Assembly: GCF_030812315.1 (NCBI RefSeq)
Contig: NZ_JAUSSM010000018.1
Span: 1 to 62,654 of the forward strand
Reading direction: 5' to 3'
DNA from: Arthrobacter oryzae
GTDB lineage: Bacteria > Actinomycetota > Actinomycetes > Actinomycetales > Micrococcaceae
DNA: 62,654 nt
Part shown: in pieces, positions 52,038-61,136 of the stretch
How the letters are laid out: each line of letters opens with the position of its first letter
How positions within the stretch are numbered: position 1 is the stretch's first letter
Program-made: the position numbers and the translations under genes
The notes under the pieces: generated by a model
Told to the model about the DNA's origin: nothing
Database searches by the model: none
Seen by the model: only the letters and a program-made list of their open reading frames with translations

Positions 52038-52724
52038 ATGACCATCACCCCGTCCAAACTCAGCGGAGCGGCCGGCGTTGCCGCCATAGCCGCCGGACTG
52101 CTGTATGTATCGATACAGTTCGTCCACCCGGCGGAGGAAGTCGCGAACGTCACCGGCAGCACTTGGGCCATCGTGCATTACCTGACCGTGTTGATGGGTG
52201 TCCTCGGCCTCGCCGGAATCACCGGGATGTATCTCAAGCAGGTGAAGGAGACGGGGCTGCTGGGGCTGTCCGGCTTCCTTCTGCTCGGCCTGTTCTATTT
52301 GACCGTCATAGCGAACTCGTTCGTGGAGGCCTTCGTGCTGCCGCCGCTGGCCGAGCAGGCTCCGCACATTGCAACGGACATCCTCGGCATCTTCGGCGGT
52401 GCCGCAGCTGACGGGAGCCTGGGTCCTCTGGAGGGGATCAGCACGTTCGCCTTCGCGGTCTACTTCCTCGGCGGACTGACCTTCGGCATCGCCATCTTTC
52501 GGGCCCGGATCCTCGCCCGCTGGGCGGGCATCCTGCTGGCCGTGGGATCAGTCTCTACCGCCCTGCTTCCGCTGTTTCCCCACGCGGTGGGACGCTTCGC
52601 CGCCCTTCCCGTAGGTATCGCTGTGGCGTGGCTGGGTTACTCACTGTGGGTCAGTGCCCGCCAAACGGTTTCCCTGGCTGCAGGGACCGTCGTCGCGGGT
52701 CGTGGCCGGGCTGTCGCTAAGTGA
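52038..52724 (+). CDS. Multi-pass membrane protein of unknown function
   Basis: 228 residues with about seven hydrophobic segments (GVAAIAAGLLYVSIQFVHPA; IVHYLTVLMGVLGLAGITGM; FLLLGLFYLTVIANSFVEAF; FAFAVYFLGGLTFGIAIFRA). A short polar loop HPAEEVANVTGSTW follows the first helix. Common in actinobacteria beside LAL or TetR regulators, but with no assigned role. GGGAG lies 7 bases before ATG 52038. It is the first gene after the palindromic promoter box and heads a run of closely spaced genes to 56068. Confidence 0.75.
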   Translation: MTITPSKLSGAAGVAAIAAGLLYVSIQFVHPAEEVANVTGSTWAIVHYLTVLMGVLGLAGITGMYLKQVKETGLLGLSGFLLLGLFYLTVIANSFVEAFVLPPLAEQAPHIATDILGIFGGAAADGSLGPLEGISTFAFAVYFLGGLTFGIAIFRARILARWAGILLAVGSVSTALLPLFPHAVGRFAALPVGIAVAWLGYSLWVSARQTVSLAAGTVVAGRGRAVAK

Positions 52725-52745
52725 CGATCAGAAACGGGATGTGTG

Positions 52746-53468
52746 ATGGACGGCAAGGACAGTGCAGGGGCTGGACCATCCCCTGCGCGAAGCCAGAGGA
52801 AAGGACGGCGTCAAACACCAGGTGCCGGGCTCCTCATCACCGGCCTGATCGCCCTGGGCCTCGTTCCGGTACTGGCGGACACTCTAAGGCGCATCGCGCT
52901 TTCCCTGGGCACCGCGGACGGGTCCACCGATACCGGAAGCCACCCTCTATCTTTGCCGGTGGCCGTCCACATCATCACCGCCACCATCTTTGTGATTCCC
53001 GGTGCCTTCCAGTTCTCGCCGAGCTTCCGGCGCCGCAAGCCAGCCTGGCACCGGATGGCCGGGCGGGTCCTGGTCGTGGTGGGGATGCTGGTGGCCCTGT
53101 CGGGTCTTTGGCTGAACCAGTTCGTTTCCTTTCCGGCCGGGTCAGGGGAACTGCTGTACGTGTTCCGTTGGCTTGCCGGGCTGGGAATGGCACTATGCAT
53201 CGTTATTGGCTTCGCCGCTGTCCGCCGCCAGGACATCACGCGGCACCGGCAGTGGATGATCCGGGCCTACGCCTTGGGGCTGGGCGCGGGCACCCAGGTA
53301 TTCACTTTGGGGTTCGGTGAGGCGATCTTTGGGAAAACGGCGCTCACCGGTGCGCTTCTCAACGGGGCCGGCTGGATTATCAATCTTGCCGCCGCCGAAT
53401 GGGCCATCCGCCGACGAAGGCCGTGGAAGCACGCCGGTAGTGACACAGCGAAGGTTCCGGTACCGTGA
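52746..53468 (+). CDS. DUF2306-family membrane protein
   Basis: 240 residues; four to six membrane segments with the DUF2306 pattern VAVHIITATIFVIPGAFQFS, PAWHRMAGRVLVVVGMLVAL, DITRHRQWMIRAYALGLGAG. Conserved His residues in the helices (VHIIT, WHRM, RHRQW) suggest haem or quinone binding, as in other small electron-carrying membrane proteins, but this is inference. GTG 52743 is an alternative start. Its stop overlaps the next gene by four bases. Confidence 0.88.
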   Translation: MDGKDSAGAGPSPARSQRKGRRQTPGAGLLITGLIALGLVPVLADTLRRIALSLGTADGSTDTGSHPLSLPVAVHIITATIFVIPGAFQFSPSFRRRKPAWHRMAGRVLVVVGMLVALSGLWLNQFVSFPAGSGELLYVFRWLAGLGMALCIVIGFAAVRRQDITRHRQWMIRAYALGLGAGTQVFTLGFGEAIFGKTALTGALLNGAGWIINLAAAEWAIRRRRPWKHAGSDTAKVPVP

Positions 53469-53722
53469 CCGGCCCCATGCCCCACGGGGACGAACCCGGC
53501 CACTACGAGCTCCGGGTGGAAGGGCACCTCGATGATTACTGGGTGGAATGGTTCGAGCACTTCGAACTCACCCGCGCAAGTGACGGTACGACAGCTCTCC
53601 GCGGCCCGGTGACGGACCAGGCCGCACTGCACAGCGTCCTCAACAAGGTCCGCGACCTCGGCATGGTCCTCATCTCCGTACAAATGATCGGCCCTCCAGC
53701 CGGCTCGGTCGGTGATCACTGA
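53465..53722 (+). CDS. Small conserved hypothetical protein
   Basis: 85 residues: HYELRVEGHLDDYWVEWFEH, FELTRASDGTTALRGPVTDQ, LHSVLNKVRDLGMVLISVQM. This is a soluble alpha/beta pattern widespread in actinobacterial and cyanobacterial genomes, usually uncharacterised. Starts with GTG overlapping the DUF2306 stop by four bases (GTGA), so it is translationally coupled to that membrane protein and may regulate or bind it. Confidence 0.8.
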   Translation: MTGPMPHGDEPGHYELRVEGHLDDYWVEWFEHFELTRASDGTTALRGPVTDQAALHSVLNKVRDLGMVLISVQMIGPPAGSVGDH

Positions 53723-53836
53723 ACAAACCGCCGTGTACCCGTTTTGGCAACAAAACTTTGCTGCCGCCGCACAGCGGCGCACCCTCAAGGAATGAACATC
53801 CCTCAGTTTTCCCGGCAAGTGAGCAAGGAGCCTGCA

Positions 53837-54301
53837 ATGTCATTACCGGCGACGTCCACACCCAACCCGAAGACCGTGACGGGCCCCGCGGAGGAGCTGT
53901 CCCTGCAGCGTCTATACCTGTTGCGTGGCGGCTACCTGCTGATGGCGCTCGGCCTGGCGATCACTCGGTGGCCCCTGCTGACCGGGCACGACGCTTCCTG
54001 GCCGCTGATGGACGGGGTTGTGGTGTGCATGCTCGTCGCTCAGTCCCTGCTGTTCTTCCTCGGTGTCCGCTACCCCGTAAAGCTGATCCCGATCCTGCTG
54101 TTCGAAATGACATGGAAAGTGATCTGGCTCAGCACTGTGGCGCTGCCCCTATGGATCGCCGGCGAGCTCAACGACGCCACCGCCACTGTCGCCATCAACT
54201 GCTCCCTTGTCGTGATCGTCGTGCTCATCCTTCCCTGGCCGTACTTGGTCCGGCAGTACGTGATCAGAAGCGGTGACCGCTGGCTGCCCGACGTCCGCTG
54301 A
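53837..54301 (+). CDS. Four-helix membrane protein of unknown function
   Basis: 154 residues with a polar start and four membrane segments (LLRGGYLLMALGLAITRWPL; GVVVCMLVAQSLLFFLGVRY; LLFEMTWKVIWLSTVALPLW; INCSLVVIVVLILPWPYLVR). AGGAG lies 7 bases before ATG 53837; longer frames to 53744 have none. A loop WRVIWL-like TWKVIWLST and PVKLIPIL are conserved-looking. No family name can be given. It is part of the run downstream of the LAL regulator. Confidence 0.7.
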   Translation: MSLPATSTPNPKTVTGPAEELSLQRLYLLRGGYLLMALGLAITRWPLLTGHDASWPLMDGVVVCMLVAQSLLFFLGVRYPVKLIPILLFEMTWKVIWLSTVALPLWIAGELNDATATVAINCSLVVIVVLILPWPYLVRQYVIRSGDRWLPDVR

Positions 54302-54329
54302 CACCCCTCCTAACAGGAGACAAATCATC

Positions 54330-55070
54330 ATGATTACCACTGAACCCGAAACCACGAAGGTGCCTCTGGTGTCCCACCGGAAGACCTCGCTGGCCGCCGG
54401 CACGTTTTACCTCCTCACGTTCGTGTCCATCCCTACCCTCTTCCTTTGTGACCGTGTACAGACAGACGCTGGATTCATCACCGGTCCCGGCCCCGACACC
54501 CTGGTCGTCGTCGGCGGGCTGTTGGAGGTCATCGTTGCCCTGGCCTGCATCGGAACCGGTGTCGCGCTGTATCCGGTGGTCAAGCGACAGAACGAAGGGG
54601 TCGCGCTCGGGTTCGTCGGGGCGCGGATCCTGGAGGCAGGGGCTATCTTCGCCGGGGTCGCGGTGCTCAAGTCAATCGTTACCCTCCGCCAGGCCCGCGC
54701 CGGAGAGGAAGCGCTCATCACCGGTCAGGCACTGCTCGCCCAGCATGCCCGGACCACACTGCTCGGACAAAGCCTGATACCTGCGTTCAACGCACTGCTG
54801 CTCGGCTCACTCATGTACAAATCCCGTCTGCTGCCCCGGGCGTTGCCGGTCTTCGGATTAATCGGGGCGCCGCTGCTCATCGCCGGGGCAGTCGGCATGC
54901 TCTTTGGCCTGTGGGGTCCGGTATCGCCGCTGGCCGGATTCGGTGCCCTGTTCCTGGCCATCTGGGAGTTCGGGATGGGCATCTGGCTGGTCCTCAGGGG
55001 ATTCAACCCCGACGCCGTCGCCAGGCTCACCGCAACAGGTACCGGCACGCGCGGCGGGACCGGGCGATGA
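54330..55070 (+). CDS. DUF4386-family membrane protein
   Basis: 246 residues, about seven membrane segments, with the DUF4386 signatures LAAGTFYLLTFVSIPTLFLC, GGLLEVIVALACIGTGVALY, GVALGFVGARILEAGAIFAG and LPVFGLIGAPLLIAGAVGML. Role unknown. AGGAG is 11 bases upstream of the ATG. The stop overlaps the quinone oxidoreductase start by four bases (ATGA), which argues for joint function with a redox enzyme. Confidence 0.9.
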   Translation: MITTEPETTKVPLVSHRKTSLAAGTFYLLTFVSIPTLFLCDRVQTDAGFITGPGPDTLVVVGGLLEVIVALACIGTGVALYPVVKRQNEGVALGFVGARILEAGAIFAGVAVLKSIVTLRQARAGEEALITGQALLAQHARTTLLGQSLIPAFNALLLGSLMYKSRLLPRALPVFGLIGAPLLIAGAVGMLFGLWGPVSPLAGFGALFLAIWEFGMGIWLVLRGFNPDAVARLTATGTGTRGGTGR

Positions 55071-56068
55071 AAGCCGCCGTATACCGCCGCTTCGGCGGCC
55101 CGGAGGTGGTCCGGCTCGAGGAACAGCCCAAACCCGCCCCTCGGCGCGGCGAGCTGCTGGTCAAGGTCCAGGCAGCCACTGTCAGCGCCGCTGACTACCG
55201 GGCCCGGACCAAACACGTTCCAAAAGGGCTGAAGCTTCTCAGCTCGATCACCCTCGGATTTATCACCCCGCGCATCCCGGTCCTGGGCATGGACATCGCC
55301 GGCGTCGTCGAATCAGTCGGTCCCGACGTCGCCCGCTTCAAGCCCGGTGACGAGGTGATCGCGATGCTGGGTGGGACATTTGGCGGCCACGCCGAATACG
55401 TCACCGTCCCGCAGGACGGGGCCATCACAACAAAGCCGCCGAACCTGACTTTCGAGGAAGCCGCGTCGCTGGTCTTCGGCGGGATCACCGCCCAGGCGTT
55501 CCTCGGCAGGACCGGCATGGGTCCCGGGACGTCGGTGCTCGTCAACGGGGCCTCGGGCGCCGTCGGGACCGCAGCCGTGCAGCTCGCCAACACTGCAGGT
55601 GCCCACGTCACCGCAGTGTGCAGCGGCACCAACGCTGACCTGGTTCGGTCCCTTGGCGCCGAGACGGTAGTGGACTACACCAAGGAAGACTTCACCCAGG
55701 AGACGGCAGCTTACGACGTCATCGTGGACTGTGTCGGCAACGTACCGTTCCGGCAATTGCAGCCGCTCATCAAGCCCGGGGGAGCGCTGCTGTCTGTCAT
55801 TGCCGACCTCATCGGGGTTCTGGCCGCAGGTCTGCGCTCACGCCGGACCGGCACGCACATCACCGCCGGCAACGTCCCGTTCATCGCCGCTGATCTCGCC
55901 CACATCGCACAGCTGGCAGAGTCCGGCCAACTCCGCCCCGTCATCGACCGCTCCTTCGACCTCACCGACATCGCCCAGGCACACCGGCACGTCAGCACAG
56001 GCCGGAAAAGAGGCAACGTCGTTGTCCGAGTAGCTGTTGCATCCACGCGCCGGCCGTCAGTCGAATAG
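55067..56068 (+). CDS. NAD(P)-dependent quinone oxidoreductase (MDR family)
   Basis: 333 residues without zinc ligands. N-terminal MKAAVYRRFGGPEVVRLEEQ and ATVSAADYRARTK, GMDIAGVVESVGPDVARFKP, Rossmann loop VLVNGASGAVGTAAVQLANT, then DVIVDCVGNVPFRQLQPLI and the KRGNVVVRV end typical of the family. It probably reduces quinones or enones. It is the last gene of the LAL-adjacent run and is coupled by a four-base overlap to the DUF4386 gene. Confidence 0.92.
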   Translation: MKAAVYRRFGGPEVVRLEEQPKPAPRRGELLVKVQAATVSAADYRARTKHVPKGLKLLSSITLGFITPRIPVLGMDIAGVVESVGPDVARFKPGDEVIAMLGGTFGGHAEYVTVPQDGAITTKPPNLTFEEAASLVFGGITAQAFLGRTGMGPGTSVLVNGASGAVGTAAVQLANTAGAHVTAVCSGTNADLVRSLGAETVVDYTKEDFTQETAAYDVIVDCVGNVPFRQLQPLIKPGGALLSVIADLIGVLAAGLRSRRTGTHITAGNVPFIAADLAHIAQLAESGQLRPVIDRSFDLTDIAQAHRHVSTGRKRGNVVVRVAVASTRRPSVE

Positions 56069-56204
56069 GCCTTTCCGTCCAGACAGCCCTCAAAGTGCCG
56101 TGAACCTATACTTAGCTCTCACGACCAGGAGCTAGTCAAGGCAGAGAACATAGCAACAGGCGGGCCTCACACTGTTTGGGACTGCCTTAACCACGAGGAC
56201 GTAC

Positions 56205-56804
56205 ATGAGCGCAGAATTTGCCCGGGGCATCGACCGTTTCACCGTGACACAGAAGCTCACCCTGATGGTGAACCGGTACGAAATACGTTCCGTGACCGGA
56301 GACGGGCAACCGGGGCACCTGCTCGCCGTCGCTCAGCAGAAGCGTGCAGCTTTCAAGGAGCAGGTGACCTTCTACCAGGACGAGTCAAGGACCATACCGC
56401 TTTTCTCCTTCAAGGCTCGGCAACGCCTCGACCTCGGCGCGACGTACGACGTGCTGGACGCCAATGGACAACCGATCGGCAGCTTCCGGAAAGACTTTGG
56501 CAAGTCCCTGCTCCGATCGACCTGGCACCTCGAAGCGTCCGGACTCAAAGTCACTGGAAGTGAGCGCAGCCTCGGCGTCGCCATCGGCCGGCGCATATGG
56601 GAAGCGACGCCTCTGGGAGACGCGATCCCGTCGCCCTTCCGCTTCCACTTCGACTTTATCGACTCGAACGGAGAAGTGCTCATGACATCGGAACGGGGAC
56701 GGTCCCTGCGCGACCGCTACCTCATCACCCTCCCAGGCGCTCGACTCGACGGCCGGGTTGCGGCGGCGATGGCAGTGGCACTGGATGCTCTCCAGTCCCG
56801 ATAG
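56205..56804 (+). CDS. LURP1/Tubby-like (DUF567) protein
   Basis: 199 residues of the LURP-one-related, Tubby-C-terminal-like fold: a beta barrel around a central helix, with NRYEIRSVTGDGQPGHLLAV, EQVTFYQDESRTIPLFSFKA, RQRLDLGATYDVLDANGQPI, IGSFRKDFGKSLLRSTWHLE and a C-terminal hydrophobic helix (RVAAAMAVALDALQS). Such proteins may bind membranes or phospholipids; bacterial roles are unknown. Monocistronic, same direction as the upstream run but 136 bases away. Confidence 0.88.
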   Translation: MSAEFARGIDRFTVTQKLTLMVNRYEIRSVTGDGQPGHLLAVAQQKRAAFKEQVTFYQDESRTIPLFSFKARQRLDLGATYDVLDANGQPIGSFRKDFGKSLLRSTWHLEASGLKVTGSERSLGVAIGRRIWEATPLGDAIPSPFRFHFDFIDSNGEVLMTSERGRSLRDRYLITLPGARLDGRVAAAMAVALDALQSR

Positions 56805-56916
56805 ATCCGCCAAAGCGATGGCAAGAGACCACGCGCTACCCCAGCGGCGAGGGAAGGTGTCACCGATCAGCAGACGTGATCGGCTAAAGCCAGGAGAAGA
56901 CTGCTGTCTTAGGGGG

Positions 56917-57764
56917 CTAACCGGCCGGCGTCAGGCCCGTCATTTCGCCGCTGACTTTCCATAGCTGGGACGCCGTTGCCTGGTCGTAGCTGGGGTTGGA
57001 GGATCGGCGGGGCCTGCGTCGGGCGAAGAAGCGCCCGTTGACGTCGGTGAGGTCCGGAGCGGAGGCCAGATGGGTTGTGGTTTTGGCGCCTTGGTCTGCT
57101 GTCAGCATGAACGGGCGCAGTAGCGGGACGGGCAGCCGCCGGGCACGTCCTGGGTCCTCCGCTCCGAACCCCGTGCTGACTATGCCCGGGTGCAGGACAT
57201 TGGCTGTTACTGAGGTGCCTTGCAGTCTTCTGGCCAGTTCGTAGGTGAACAGGAGGTTCGCGAGTTTGGACTGGTTGTACGCAGTGCCGCCGGAATAGGA
57301 GTGCTCGCCCTGAAGGTCATTGAAGTTGATGCGCCCCAGGGCCTGTGCGTTGGAGGATACCGTGATTACCCGCGCGGAACCGCCCAGTTGCAGCCGCTCC
57401 AGGAGCAGATTGGTGAGCAGGAACGGCGAAAGATGGTTCAGGGCGAAGGTGTGTTCGATTCCGTCTGCTGTTGTGTGGCGGGTGTTCCAGTACCCGCCGG
57501 CATTGTTGATCAGGACATCGATGCGGGGGAGGGCGCTGAGCAGTTCGCCGGCGAGCCGCCGTATCTGGGCCTGGGAAGACAGGTCGGTTACGAAGGCGTC
57601 TACTTTTCCGCCGCCTGCCATACGGACCGCTCGGGCGGCTTTGTACGTGCGTTGGGGGTCGCGGCCAATGATGCCGACGTGTGCTCCCAGCAGGGCCAGG
57701 CCATGGGCGTAGCTCTGCCGATGCCTCCGGTGGCGCCGGTGATGACCACTGTCCTGCCTTCCAT
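56917..57764 (-). pseudogene. Retinol-dehydrogenase-like SDR, one-base frameshift
   Basis: ATG 57764 opens MEGRTVVITGATGGIGRAT, the cofactor loop. About 16 codons in, the frame breaks near 57717; the expected AHGLALLGAHVGIIGRDPQR lies in another frame that continues through RIDVLINNAGGYWNTRHTTA, VITVSSNAQALGRINFNDLQ and the catalytic YNQSKLANLLFTYELARRL to the stop at 56917. All catalytic residues are present, so restoration of one base would give an intact enzyme; sequencing error or recent inactivation. Confidence 0.75.
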
Positions 57765-57784
57765 TGGGCGGCTTTGATGCTGCT

Positions 57785-58756
57785 TCAAGATCGTGCTCGT
57801 TCCGGATGGGGCCGGCTGGTGGTGGTGTAACTGTTCAGTGTTTCTGCGATGGCTTGGTCCAGGGGCGTGGCTGCGACGCCCAGCCTTGTGGTGATTTTGC
57901 TGCTGTCGACAATGAAGGGCTCTTCGAACTGGTACTGCATTTCGAGGAGTTCCCGCACCACGGGGCTGGTGATGGCCAGGGCGCGCAGGAGAAGTGGCGG
58001 GACGGTGCGGATCCTGGTTCGGTGCTGGCCGGCCTGACGGTAGATGGTGTCGACGAGTTCCTGGGTGCTGCGGGTTTGAGGGTCGTTGGGCAGGTGCCAG
58101 ATTTCCCCGGGCGCGTCCGGGTGTTCACCCAGGACGGCAAGGCCTTCACCGATGTCCGGAATGTAGGTATAGGTGTGAGGTTGGTGCCGGTGGCCCAGGA
58201 CGATGCTGGTTTTCCCGGCCCGGGCTGCGGGGAAGACCCGGTCGCCGAGGTTTGATTGTGCTCCGCCGCGGGGTCCGAAGTAATCCGAGGCGCGGCCGAT
58301 GGCAACTTCTACCCGGCCGGCACGGTGGGCGCCCAGGAGTTCTTCTGCCATTTCGGCGCGGAGCCGGCCCTTGATCGTGTGTGCGTTGTTGGGTCGGTCC
58401 TCGGTCAGTGGACGTCCTGCCGGGCGCCCGTACATGTAGACGTTTTCCATGCTGACCAGCCGGGCGCCTGCTGTTTCCGCGGCCGCCAGCACTCCGGCCT
58501 GCAATGCGGGGAAACGCGCGCTCCACTGGTGGTAGGGCGGGTTCATCGTCTGATACACCACGGCGGCACCCTCGGCTGCACGGACGGCGAAGACCGGGTC
58601 GGCGGCGTCTCCGGCGACAACTTCGACGTCCTTGGGTACCTGCGCTTTGCCAGAGCGGTTGACCATGCGGACGGTGCGGCCCCGGCGGCGGAGGGAGTCC
58701 AAGGTGGCCCGCCCGATGGCGCCGGTGCCGAAGATGACGTGCAGGTCGGTAGTCAT
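57785..58756 (-). CDS. NAD-dependent epimerase/dehydratase-family protein
   Basis: 323 residues, extended-SDR type: MTTDLHVIFGTGAIGRATLD nucleotide loop, MNPPYHQWSARFPALQAGVL, RLVSMENVYMYGRP with a Tyr in place near the usual YxxxK, and GEIWHLPNDPQTRSTQELVD towards the C-terminus. It may act on a sugar-nucleotide or be an NAD-binding redox protein. The ATG lies four bases inside the end of the next upstream gene (58753-59352), so they are coupled. Confidence 0.88.
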   Translation of the reverse strand: MTTDLHVIFGTGAIGRATLDSLRRRGRTVRMVNRSGKAQVPKDVEVVAGDAADPVFAVRAAEGAAVVYQTMNPPYHQWSARFPALQAGVLAAAETAGARLVSMENVYMYGRPAGRPLTEDRPNNAHTIKGRLRAEMAEELLGAHRAGRVEVAIGRASDYFGPRGGAQSNLGDRVFPAARAGKTSIVLGHRHQPHTYTYIPDIGEGLAVLGEHPDAPGEIWHLPNDPQTRSTQELVDTIYRQAGQHRTRIRTVPPLLLRALAITSPVVRELLEMQYQFEEPFIVDSSKITTRLGVAATPLDQAIAETLNSYTTTSRPHPERARS

Positions 58757-59352
58757 GAGGGAACCTTTGCCGTGGTCGGGGTAATGGTGGGCTGGTTGGA
58801 CGGCGCGACCGGCAGCAGCCGGTTCAGGATGAGGCCGGTAGCGGCGGTGACGAGGACTGCTCCGCTGGCGCCGAAAATGATGAACTGCTGATCGACAGCG
58901 ATTTTGGCCAGGGTGGTGACCGTCCAGCCGAGGCTCCACAGGGCAGGCATTGCCGCTGCCCAGATCCAGCGGCGACGGCCCAACTGCTGGGGCAGGGCAA
59001 GCGCCTGGGCGACACCCAGGACAAGCCCGTTCAGTGCTCCCATCAGGGCAAGGTCAGGAAGGCCGGTGCGGTAGCCTACGGCCGCGGCGCCCAGGGCCAG
59101 CCCGGCACTCATGCCCAGGACGGTCGTCGGGACCCAGATGGCTGGCCGGACCCTGTGGCTGCTGGTCAGGGCCTGTCCGGCGCCGATGATGAGGCCGGCG
59201 ATGGCCCCGCCGATGACCGCGGAGAGCCGGTCGTCGATGCGGCCACTGACAATGGTGCCGGCGTATCCTCCCACCGGCAGTGCCAGGAAGCCGGAGGTCC
59301 ACAGCAACCAGGCCCGGATAGGGATTGCCCGCGAAGTCTGAGTGTGGGTCAT
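58753..59352 (-). CDS. Multi-pass membrane protein of unknown function
   Basis: 199 residues with six hydrophobic segments and glycine-rich loops (GGAIAGLIIGAGQALTSSHR; GALNGLVLGVAQALALPQQL), two tandem halves each ending in a GQAL or AQAL helix, a pattern common in actinobacteria. The tail is Pro/Thr rich. Its stop overlaps the epimerase-like gene start by four bases and it follows the 59365 gene by 12 bases, so three genes form one minus-strand operon behind the triple operator. Confidence 0.78.
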   Translation of the reverse strand: MTHTQTSRAIPIRAWLLWTSGFLALPVGGYAGTIVSGRIDDRLSAVIGGAIAGLIIGAGQALTSSHRVRPAIWVPTTVLGMSAGLALGAAAVGYRTGLPDLALMGALNGLVLGVAQALALPQQLGRRRWIWAAAMPALWSLGWTVTTLAKIAVDQQFIIFGASGAVLVTAATGLILNRLLPVAPSNQPTITPTTAKVPS

Positions 59353-59364
59353 AGTGTCAGTTCC

Positions 59365-60132
59365 TTAGGCAATGCCGTGATGGGCAGAATGGACGTGCGA
59401 GGTGGGAGCGGGACTTGCAGCCCCTGATCGCCTGATCAGGATGCTGATGCCGAGCAGGGCGATCCAAAGGCCCCAACCGGTGCTGCCGAGAAGGCCGGCG
59501 AGGTCCCAGACGGGGAATCCCGGGATGGCGGTGGCAAGGATGTCGCCTTGGTTGAGAAGATAGACGCTGCTGGCCAAGAGGCCGAGGGCGCCGATCCATC
59601 GGGGAAGAACTCCGCTGCGCAGGATCACGATGCTGACAGCGGCGGACCATCCGATCACCAGAAGCTGGCCCAGGTGCTCGCCCAGCAGCGCCCCGCCGAA
59701 CTGGTGCTGTGCTGTCCAGGCAGCGGCCACCGCAGCCCGAGTCTGCCCGTCCCCTGTCGCGTAGGTGCTTGCCAGCGCCGGGACGACGAACACCCAGCGC
59801 AGGAACCCGATGAGTGATAGGAGCACAGAGGCAGCTCCGGCATAAGTGGCAACCTTTACAACGGGATTCCCCCGAAGACCGAGTGCGGCCGGCAGAAGCA
59901 GGATCGGGATGGCGAGGAGCCCGTAGGTCCAGGCCGCCGCGAACCAGGCCCACACGAGCGCAGGGCCGCCGGCGGTAAAGGCAGGCAGCACCACCTCGGC
60001 CGGCTCCCGCAGCACGTCCGGCCAGTCAAACATCACTGACAGCGCTGTAGCTGCTGCCGCGAACGCCAGGGCACTGAGGGCGAAAAGCCCGCCGGTGGCA
60101 ATGCGGATTCCCGAGGTTGGGGTGGTGGTCAT
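59365..60132 (-). CDS. DUF4386-like membrane protein
   Basis: 255 residues and about seven membrane segments, including RIATGGLFALSALAFAAAAT, YGLLAIPILLLPAALGLRG, AGAASVLLSLIGFLRWVFVV, GEHLGQLLVIGWSAAVSIVI and a C-terminal GWGLWIALLGISILIRRSG. The RWVFVVPALASTY and HQFGGALLGEHLGQLL segments resemble the DUF4386 group. It starts 19 bases from the first of three TGTAC-N3-GTACA sites and is divergent from the TetR gene, so it is almost certainly repressed by it. Confidence 0.75.
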   Translation of the reverse strand: MTTTPTSGIRIATGGLFALSALAFAAAATALSVMFDWPDVLREPAEVVLPAFTAGGPALVWAWFAAAWTYGLLAIPILLLPAALGLRGNPVVKVATYAGAASVLLSLIGFLRWVFVVPALASTYATGDGQTRAAVAAAWTAQHQFGGALLGEHLGQLLVIGWSAAVSIVILRSGVLPRWIGALGLLASSVYLLNQGDILATAIPGFPVWDLAGLLGSTGWGLWIALLGISILIRRSGAASPAPTSHVHSAHHGIA

Positions 60133-60150
60133 GGTGTTCCTGCCTATTTC

Positions 60151-60197
60151 TGTACGGTGTACAAACTGTACGATGTACAAATAGTGTACGCTGTACA
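60151..60197. promoter_or_regulatory. Three TGTAC-N3-GTACA operators
   Basis: TGTACGGTGTACA (60151-60163), TGTACGATGTACA (60167-60179) and TGTACGCTGTACA (60185-60197), 16 and 18 bases centre to centre. They fill the space between the divergent DUF4386-like gene (start 60132) and the TetR gene (start 60222). Only the middle base or two vary. A strong autoregulated operator array. Confidence 0.92.
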
Positions 60198-60221
60198 GAT
60201 GAAAGTCAAGAGAGGAATTTG

Positions 60222-60902
60222 ATGACGGCGCAGGCACGCAGTTCGAAACCGGGGCCACGCAGGACCCTGACCGAGAGCGCCATCATGGAAGCCGCCCTTG
60301 ACCTCCTCGATGAAGGCGGTGTTACTGCGGCCTCCGTACGGGGGATCGCGGGCCGGGTTGGCGTCGCCCCGAACGCCGTCTATACGTATTTTCCCGATAA
60401 GGCGGCAGTCGTCAAAGCCATTGTTGAGCACCTGCTGGGCCAGGTTGACCTGGCGGTGTTCTCGGACCGCAACGTTCCGTGGCGCCAGCGCATTGAATCC
60501 CTGGCGTTGGAACTCAGGGGGCGGCTCACTGCCCATCCGGGGGCGGTGAACCTGATGATCGGCGGACCCATGGACGGCCCGCGGGCTCTTGCCCTGAACG
60601 AACACCTCATGGAAACGCTTCGTGATTCCGGGCTCGACGCCGGTGAGGCCGCGAGGGCGTCCTACCTGCTGATCGTCTACGTCTTTGGCTCGATAGCCCT
60701 TGAAACGGCGGAGTTGGGTGACAAGCCCGGGGCATCTTCGGAGGACGAAAGAATTGCCGCCCGTCTGAAGGGGTTCTCGGCAATACCGGCCGCCGGCTAC
60801 CCCCTCTCCGCCGGAGCGACAGCGGTCATGGCCACCTACGTCTCCACCCGGCAGTACACCTGGGGACTCCACAGGATTCTGGACGGGATTGCTGGAGAGT
60901 GA
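60222..60902 (+). CDS. TetR-family regulator
   Basis: 226 residues. HTH: LTESAIMEAALDLLDEGGVT, AASVRGIAGRVGVAPNAVYT, YFPDKAAVVKAIVEH. The ligand domain (LRGRLTAHPGAVNLMIGGPM; GEAARASYLLIVYVFGSIAL) fits the TetR_C class. AGAGGA lies 6 bases before ATG 60222. It most likely represses its divergent three-gene membrane/epimerase operon and itself through three adjacent operators. Confidence 0.92.
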   Translation: MTAQARSSKPGPRRTLTESAIMEAALDLLDEGGVTAASVRGIAGRVGVAPNAVYTYFPDKAAVVKAIVEHLLGQVDLAVFSDRNVPWRQRIESLALELRGRLTAHPGAVNLMIGGPMDGPRALALNEHLMETLRDSGLDAGEAARASYLLIVYVFGSIALETAELGDKPGASSEDERIAARLKGFSAIPAAGYPLSAGATAVMATYVSTRQYTWGLHRILDGIAGE

Positions 60903-61136
60903 GCCTAAGGTTGGCTATCTCCACGTGCAGCAGATCAGGTCGGGGTGCTTGGCCGGAGGGGCCGCACCGCCCGCACTGCCTGGCCTCGTAGGGTTGACAT
61001 CAGCGCCCAGGCAGGACAGTGCGGGGTGTGCTCGCTTCTCCCGCGAAGCCACTAACTTCACCGTTAGAGTCGGTGTCCTCTGAATCAGAGATGGGCATCT
61101 GGAAGGGCAGCAGTAAGGGAAGATTCACCATGTGAG

